Part shown: positions 58,349-64,000 of the stretch, one piece after another
Layout: every line of letters starts with the position of its first letter
How positions within the stretch are numbered: the first letter of the stretch is position 1
Source of the DNA: Sphaerolaimus hirsutus
Lineage: Eukaryota > Nematoda > Chromadorea > Monhysterida > Sphaerolaimidae
Assembly (NCBI GenBank): GCA_964036195.1
Contig: OZ038454.1
Span: 24,538,315 to 24,602,314 of the forward strand
Length of the DNA stretch: 64,000 nucleotides
Direction of reading: 5' to 3'
The notes under the pieces: model-generated
Told to the model about the DNA's origin: nothing
The model's input: the letters and a program-made list of their open reading frames with translations, nothing else
Database searches by the model: none
Program-made: the position numbers and the translations under genes

Positions 58349-58946
58349 CATAATAAAAGTCATATGAATGTAGGTGCAAAAATGAACCTTTCATTTGTCA
58401 GCTATGAATTCCTGAAACCTGTGATAATGACTGTTTAAAATCAAACAAGCATAGAAAATTTATAATTGCCGGAATGAATTACAATTGTTAGAAACATAGT
58501 ATGTAATCACGGCTCAAATCTGACGGGTAAAGAACACCTTATAAACTACCCGACATCACAGAAAACAGCCGTGACAATTAATCACATCATGCTAATAATT
58601 AAGTCATATCATAATGCACCATAAAAACGGTCTCGCAATAATGTGTAGGTAGTTATTTAATTCATGGTTATATTAGCTATAGTTGCCGCCGCCCGCCATT
58701 GCATATCACAAATATGTAATGAGTACGGTGTATTGCCTGTGGTGCCTTATGATCGAAAAATGAACTGTTAACCATCTTGGTTTTATCCGAGGCTATTTTC
58801 AGAAAAGACAGTGTTTTGGATAAGGACTTTTTACAATGTCAAAGTTACATAAATATTTCACAATCATTTTCACATTTTCAAATCATGCATATCATAAGAA
58901 AGAGTGAAAAAGTACCGCTGCTACAAACGTGAATCGAACGATAAAT

Positions 58947-59553
58947 AAAGTCGGCAGACGTATCCCCCTACAAACATTTGCGTCAGTCTCTCCAGTGGAG
59001 AGTGCATGTCGTCATTATTGTGACGCAATATTTTTATGATTGGAATGGATCGGGTCACATATGAAAACTTGGCTCTTATCCCAGTTTCTAGTTGCGTGTT
59101 TTAGAAATGCGAGTGAAAAGTTGTTAAAAGTTGCTCCACTTTGCCAATTTCCACCTTTATAATCGCTATTTTTGTTTATATACATGGTTATATAGTTAGT
59201 GTTAGCCTTTTTTAATTCACATTTATAGCGGATTTCGCAATTTTGGCTGGCTGCCAAGTTCTCATATGGGGACTCTTCCATTGGAACGGAGCCAACGAAT
59301 GAAAAATTAACAAAAACGGCAAAAGGGTCATTTAAACTTTCAAATTTTTTCACTTCCAACGGACAACGTTGAAACGAAACGTTGAAACGGGCGGCGTGCA
59401 CGCACGGACACGGCGAAGCGTCCATTTCTCTTTTAATATTTTTGTCTTTTTCAATTTCTAGCGTCTGGGTGGGACACAAGTTTCGTTGTTCGCTCTATTC
59501 ACGAGCGAATTCTAACTCTCCGATTTTGTAGGGTGAAATGTCTGCCGACTTTA
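58947..59553. mobile_element. 607-bp element with 27-bp TIRs and a 154-codon ORF
   Basis: TAAAGTCGGCAGACGTATCC on the left and its near complement ending CTGCCGACTTTA on the right. A minus-strand ORF (59479-59015) fills the interior. It encodes a protein with no recognised domain but with CPCVHAARFNVSFQRCP and a Lys/Asn-rich C-terminal half. The element is absent from the homologous stretch near 16.2 kb. Confidence 0.6.
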
Positions 59554-59582
59554 CCTGATTGCGCATGCGCCCTACACCCTTT

Positions 59583-59985
59583 AGTAGGGTTGGGAACCCG
59601 ACCCGACCTGGACCCGATACGCACACACTTTTGCCTGACTACGCAAACATGAACCCAATACCTGACAAAAATACCTGAACCCACACTCAATACTCAAAAA
59701 TACACACACTCAATACCCAAAAATACCCACACTCAATACCCAATAATACCCACCAAATTTCAATTTCAATCATTTACAACTCTCAGCTGTGTTCTGCTGG
59801 TGTAATTGTGCCACGTTCGTCTATTTGTAAAAGTTTGAAATTCATATAGGTATGTACACCTTAAATAGATAATTCAAAATTTGTGCAACTGGCAATGAAC
59901 CTGACCTGAATTGACCTAAAAAAATTTTGGAACCGAAACCTGGAACCTGAACCCAAAAATCTTGAAATTCCCAACCCTATGCTAG
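59583..59985. mobile_element. MITE with AGGGTTGGGAA ends
   Basis: TAGGGTTGGGAACCCGACCC on the left and GAAATTCCCAACCCTA on the right. The interior repeats ACACTCAATACCC. Confidence 0.7.
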
Positions 59986-60072
59986 AGCATAGTTAAGCTC
60001 CAGTTAAGCTCAAATGAAGTTAAGTGCAAGTGACAATAAGGGACTGTGTGCTGCGACAAAACAACTTTCACT

Positions 60073-63000
60073 CTAACAAGGGTTCTCAGCACATTCCAAC
60101 ATCGCTATTTTAATTTCCTTGGTCAGTCTGGCCATGAATCGATTCCACACTCTGGTCAAATCTTCAATCTCGGCACTGTAATCCTTCTCCGAGGCACTGG
60201 AGCAGTCCCAGACGCTGTAAAATGCCCTGTAAAATGTCAAATGTCATTCAAAGTGTCAAAAGTCATGTAAAATTCCCGGTAAAATGGCAAACGTACGGTT
60301 GCCATTTTACCGGGCATTTTACATGACTTTTGACACTTTGCATGACATTTGACATTTTACAGGGCATTTTACAGCGCCTGGGACTGGCACCTGATAATCA
60401 GCTTTGTTACTGCTGCCCTCATAGCGATCCAAAACGCATTGTTAAAGTTGATTTCCAGATTTTGGTGTACTCGCGCTATGTGATCCGCTGAGAACTTCGC
60501 TGGAGTTCTATTGCAGTTTATTCTGAATGTGGAGAACTGTCGTGTGTGGTGATTAGAGATGGAAAAGCGCCATGGCGCTAGCGCCAAAGCAAAAAGCGCC
60601 ATGGCGCTTCTGGTGCTTGGCGCCATTGGCGCTTGGCGCTGGGGTTAAGAAAAGCTCCATGGCGATTTTGGCGCGTGACGCCAAAGTCCTGGCGCTTTTT
60701 CCATCACTAGTGGTGATCTAAAAAGAGTGGAGAATTTGACGCTGTGTACCAAAAGTAACCACAAAGCCAAGCACTTTCAAAGTTCTTTGTGCAGTGGAGC
60801 AGAGTTGTAAAAAGTACCGAACTTTTTTCAAAGTATACGTAAACGTAAAGTATTTATTTTTTACTCAACCCCTGAGTACTGAAAACGTAAAGTAAAATTT
60901 TATACTTCTACTCATGAGTAAACCTGAGTAAACGTACTTTTCCCCGCAGAAAACGTAAACGTGAGTACTTTTGATAAACGTCGCTCAAAATCAGTCGTTT
61001 TCGTAAATTTTCGTTTATTTTACACAATGTTTAACTATATTTTTGGTTCTATACCCATTTTCGACTAGTTTCCCATATTTTTAGCTCATTTTTTCCCTTC
61101 TATGCCTTTAAAAACCTATATAAAAGACGATCTAAAATACGTTTCCTGTACTTGAGTACTTTCAAAAAGTATACGTAAAAGCGAGTACCAGAACTTTTTT
61201 CGGCGGAAACGCAAACGTATTTACTCTGTACTCGAGTATACGTATTTATTGAGTAAAAGTAAATACGTTTTAACAACTATGCAGTGGAGCTAGCACCTGG
61301 CACAACGGGCAGGGCGCTTTTGTACCAGATCGAAGATTAGCCCTGGGGCAGGCCTGATACGCACATCTGCCCGATGCGCACATTTGCCCGTTTTTTTCAC
61401 TTGACACTTTTTCAAGTGATTTTCAGATATGAGTAAAGTGAAAAAAAGTTGCGCAATGACATTATTGCACTTTTTTCACTTCACTCATATCTGAAAATCC
61501 CTTGGAAAAGTGTCAAGTGAAAAAAACGAGCAAATGTGCGTATCGGGCAGATGTGCGTATCAGTGCACCCCCGCCCCAACTGCCATAGCATGGCGCTCCT
61601 GATAAAAATTAATTCTAAAATATTTTCGCCTTTTTACTCACCTCGCGATATCAGCTCGTGCCGTCGTTAGAACTCTGTGTTCCAGGAATTCACCAATGAT
61701 CACCGCTTGCCGCGTGAATTTGGTGGATGTTGCGGCTTCATCGATCGTAGATATGTCGAAGTGTTTGCATAATGACTGGAAAATGATTAACATCTATTGG
61801 TAACTGGAAAGTTGATTAGCAAAGCATGAAATATTCGCACAGGCTTCTGAAAATTCTAAAAGATTGTTCAAAATAAAATGAAAAATGTGTGATTCAAGCG
61901 CTGCAGCTGAAACTGTGAAATGGTGGAGCTTTGGGATTGGGAGAATGAAAAATACCGTAATATGTTCAATTCTGGTAAGTTTTTATAAACAGGCGCCAAT
62001 ACAGCCACGTGCAACGATGGTTAAGTTTTCCAAAAAAAACACTTTCTGTGTTTTGAGTTTTTCAAAAATGAATACCTGGTTTTTGAGTTTTTTTATCGAA
62101 AAAAACTTGAGTAACTCTGTTTTTATTTCTGTGTTTTTTTGTTAAAACTTGAGTTGTTTGAGTTTTTTCTAAAAAGCATTTTGATGTGGAAACAGCGGTT
62201 TTCTTGGTTTTGGTTTTGAAATATTGGTTTTGCACATGTTTTAACCCCACATAACATATGTGTATTCATTCAAGTGTCGAAAAAGTCCATAAAAATGTCC
62301 TCAATGAGGACATCCACCCACATCACAACACCAGCATCAACAAAATGCTCACAAACGACAATTTATGCAGAACTCCAAAATCCTTCAATGGATGTGCACT
62401 GTATGGAAGACTACAGAATTGATTTGAACTACAACTATATTTAAACATGTCCACCAGGAGATGTGCATGCCATCTTTAATTTATTTTTTGTTCCATCATA
62501 AAATATAAATACATTATGTACATACCTATTTACATGCTATACATGCATATCTTATCTTCTAAATTCATGTGCATTCTGAAAATGTGTTCAACCACTTTGC
62601 TGAAAAAAACTCAAAAAACTTTTCTGTGTTTCCGTGTTTCTGTGTTTCTGTGTTCTCCAAAAAAACTCATTTGAGTTTTGAGTTTTTCAAAATTTGTGAG
62701 TTTCCGTGTTTCTGTGTAAAACAAAAACACAGAAACTCAATGAGTTTCTGTGTTCGATTTCTGTGTTTTTGCCATCGTTGGCCACGTGACATGTTGAGTA
62801 AAGTGTGAAACGTATGACAAATTTGTCAAATGTCATGTAAAATGAAAATGCCTGGTAAAATCTAAATGACCTATTACCGTCATCTGACAGGATATTTTCA
62901 GGGATGGTGAAGCGATGGTAAAGGTAATGGGAAAAAAGGCACTTTCAACCTCCCTGGTCCTTACCGGCTTTGTGTCTATCGCTGCACAGAGTACAGCTGC

Positions 63001-63504
63001 GCCAATGTGCTGCAGCGAGTACTGGTTTCTGGCGCGCTCCCAGGAACGCAGCATCAACTTCTGGGAAGAAATTTACTAAACCGATCACGTTTTTCGGGCA
63101 GCCCGACGACCTCAATGGATCCGGGAACTCAACTGTCCACTGAACGTCCACGTTTAAGCATAAGTATTTGTACCTAAATAGCCCAAAATCCCATCGAAAA
63201 AGTCACTTGAGCTTACGTTTTTCAAATAAATCGGGCTGCCCACCAAAAACACGTCGGGCTAGTTAAATCTCGTCCCTGGTCGGCGGGGTCGTGCTGGGAG
63301 CACCTGGGCGTGAGCGCGGACACGCCCGACGACGCGTTGACGTTGGCGCAGCTGGCGCTGGGTCTGAGCTGCAGGTGGGCGGCGGGCGACTGCCTCCCGC
63401 TGCGCAACGTGCACGGCGTGCCCATGGCGCTCGCGCAGCCCGCCCGCTTGCCGTGCTGCGAGACTGCGGGCGTGCATTCGCTATTTCGGCCCGACCCGCG
63501 CCAC
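60073..63504 (-). CDS. GPCR-globin chimera, paralogue B (3' part: tail and globin domain)
   Basis: Exons on the minus strand: 63504-63276 (tail, 76 codons, acceptor CACTCAG), 63060-62965, 61775-61642, 60522-60391 and 60196-60073, ending at TAG (60075-60073) after KIAMLECAENPC. The protein is clearly homologous to paralogue A: LMLRSWERARNQYSLQHIG, CKHFDISTIDEAATSTKF and FSADHIARVHQNLEINFNNA. The tail is one exon where A has two, and the last globin exon is split by a MITE-A intron (60197-60390) that A lacks. Receptor exons must lie to the right of the window. The distal position is again Gln/Glu-type rather than His (FTRQAVIIG), and the proximal His is kept. Confidence 0.8.
60197..60390. mobile_element. 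MITE-A forming an intron in the globin exon of paralogue B
   Basis: 194 bp hairpin (AGCAGTCCCAGACGC to GCGCCTGGGACTGGCACC). On the coding strand it is CAG/GTGCC to CTCCAG/T. Paralogue A has an uninterrupted exon at the same codon (IIGASE against IISASE). Confidence 0.85.
60554..60709. mobile_element. Short hAT-like GGCGCC MITE
   Basis: 156 bp, TIR TAGAGATGGAAAAGCGCC, with an exact duplication GTGGTGAT (60546-60553 and 60710-60717). It lies in the intron just upstream of the last globin exon of paralogue B. Confidence 0.8.
60797..61282. mobile_element. GTTGTTAAAACGTA-type MITE
   Basis: Starts AGTTGTAAAAAGTACCGAAC and ends ACGTTTTAACAACT, with many GTAAACGTAAAGTA units. Relatives lie at 47088-47555, 50918-55330 and in part at 17490-17560. 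Confidence 0.65.
61349..61562. mobile_element. Palindromic MITE, GATACGCACATCTGCCCG family
   Basis: Same hairpin as 6742-6950. The flanks GGCAGGCC and GTGCACCCCCG are swapped between the two copies, so the larger repeat unit is inverted. Confidence 0.8.
62012..62780. mobile_element. hAT-like MITE with GAGTTTTTC-rich interior
   Basis: TIR CAACGATGG/CCATCGTTG with an exact 8-bp duplication GCCACGTG (62004-62011 and 62781-62788). The interior is rich in TGTGTTTCTGTG and GAGTTTTTC repeats. It sits in an intron of paralogue B. Confidence 0.8.
63061..63275. mobile_element. MITE-B intron in paralogue B
   Basis: 215 bp. Coding strand: GACCAG/GGACGAGATTTAACTAG to CTTCCCAG/AAG, a GG-AG intron with CGGGCAGCCCGA cores near both ends. 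It is orthologous to the intron at 17661-18589, so the insertion predates the duplication. Confidence 0.75.
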
Positions 63505-64000
63505 CTGAGTGACAAATTTGTGTGATTAAGCAATACAAAGTCAGGTTGATAATTTTTGTGTGCTAGGTGTCACCGTCACGTCAAATTCCTATGGTAAATG
63601 TGCTACCACTACCAGGGGGCAGTCCCAAGCCCTGTAAAGTGTTAAGTAAAGTGTCAAATGTAAAGTCAAATGCAAAGTAAAGTGTCAATCATAGAGTATC
63701 AACAAAAATTTTTTACGGAAACCAGAAACAGAAAATTTTTCGCACTTTCCGGAAAACGGAAACGGAAACGGAAAAATATTTGCACTTGCTGGGAAACGGA
63801 ATGGAAAACAAAAAAAAATTTGCCTGCGGAAAGCGGATAACGGAAAACGGAAAGAATTTTGCCTGCGAAAAAGCGGAAACAGAAAAAATTTTGCACTTGC
63901 CGGAAAACGGAAACGGAAATTTTTTTGCACTTGCCGGAAAACGGAACGGAAAACGGAAAAAATTGCCTGCGGAAAGCGGAAACGGAAAATGGAAAACGGA

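Larger units (their letters stand above)
56810..63600. repeat. Segmental duplication, block B
   Basis: Counterpart of 13.6-19.2 kb. The coding exons are well conserved, while non-coding parts are recognisable only in patches, so the duplication is old. Confidence 0.75.

Overview
This is animal nuclear DNA. Short, mostly GC-richer exons sit in AT-rich introns and intergenic sequence that is largely non-autonomous DNA transposons (MITEs). No bacterial-style operon, CRISPR array or rRNA is visible. A receptor-globin chimera like the one found here is known in nematodes (GLB-33 of Caenorhabditis elegans and a relative in Ascaris). That hints at a nematode or another invertebrate with a large, repeat-rich genome, but the window alone does not fix the species.

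Layout. (1) About 0.1-13.55 kb, plus strand: a multi-exon gene for a large secreted or surface protein built of roughly 20-residue helical repeats, loosely like mesothelin/stereocilin/otoancorin, with an internal furin-type site and an acidic PEGEY tail. Its 5' end probably lies left of the window. (2) 30.7 down to 16.25 kb, minus strand: a 15-exon gene whose model closes exactly in frame (624 codons plus stop). It encodes a FMRFamide-receptor-like seven-transmembrane GPCR followed by a polar tail and a complete globin domain. (3) 63.5 down to 60.07 kb, minus strand: the tail and globin exons of a second paralogue of that gene; its receptor exons would lie beyond 64 kb. Gene-poor sequence 3' of both globin ends is also shared, so about 13.6-19.2 kb and 56.8-63.6 kb form a diverged segmental duplication. 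(4) About 30.7-56.8 kb holds no gene I can support. It is a thicket of nested MITEs, fold-back elements, a 12-bp satellite and one 299-codon ORF inside an unclassified element.

The most interesting system is the relation between MITEs and introns. Two terminal-inverted-repeat families (here MITE-A, ends GTGCCAGTCCCAG; MITE-B, ends GGACGAGATTTAATTAGCCCGA) sit exactly between exons, flanked by duplicated CAG (or CTG) trinucleotides. Removing the element plus one trinucleotide restores the frame each time. In the two globin-receptor paralogues MITE-A introns are reciprocal: A has one that B lacks, and B has one that A lacks. That is direct evidence of intron gain by transposon insertion (introners). 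MITE-A in the CAG orientation gives GT-AG introns. MITE-B gives GG-AG introns, and CTG-oriented insertions give introns ending TG or CG, which implies non-canonical splicing.

Other repeat families are hAT-like MITEs with perfect 8-bp target duplications (GGCGCC-rich, TTCGAAAA-rich, GGAAAACGG-rich and GAGTTTTTC-rich families) and a ubiquitous poly-G/poly-C hairpin family with ACCGTATT termini.
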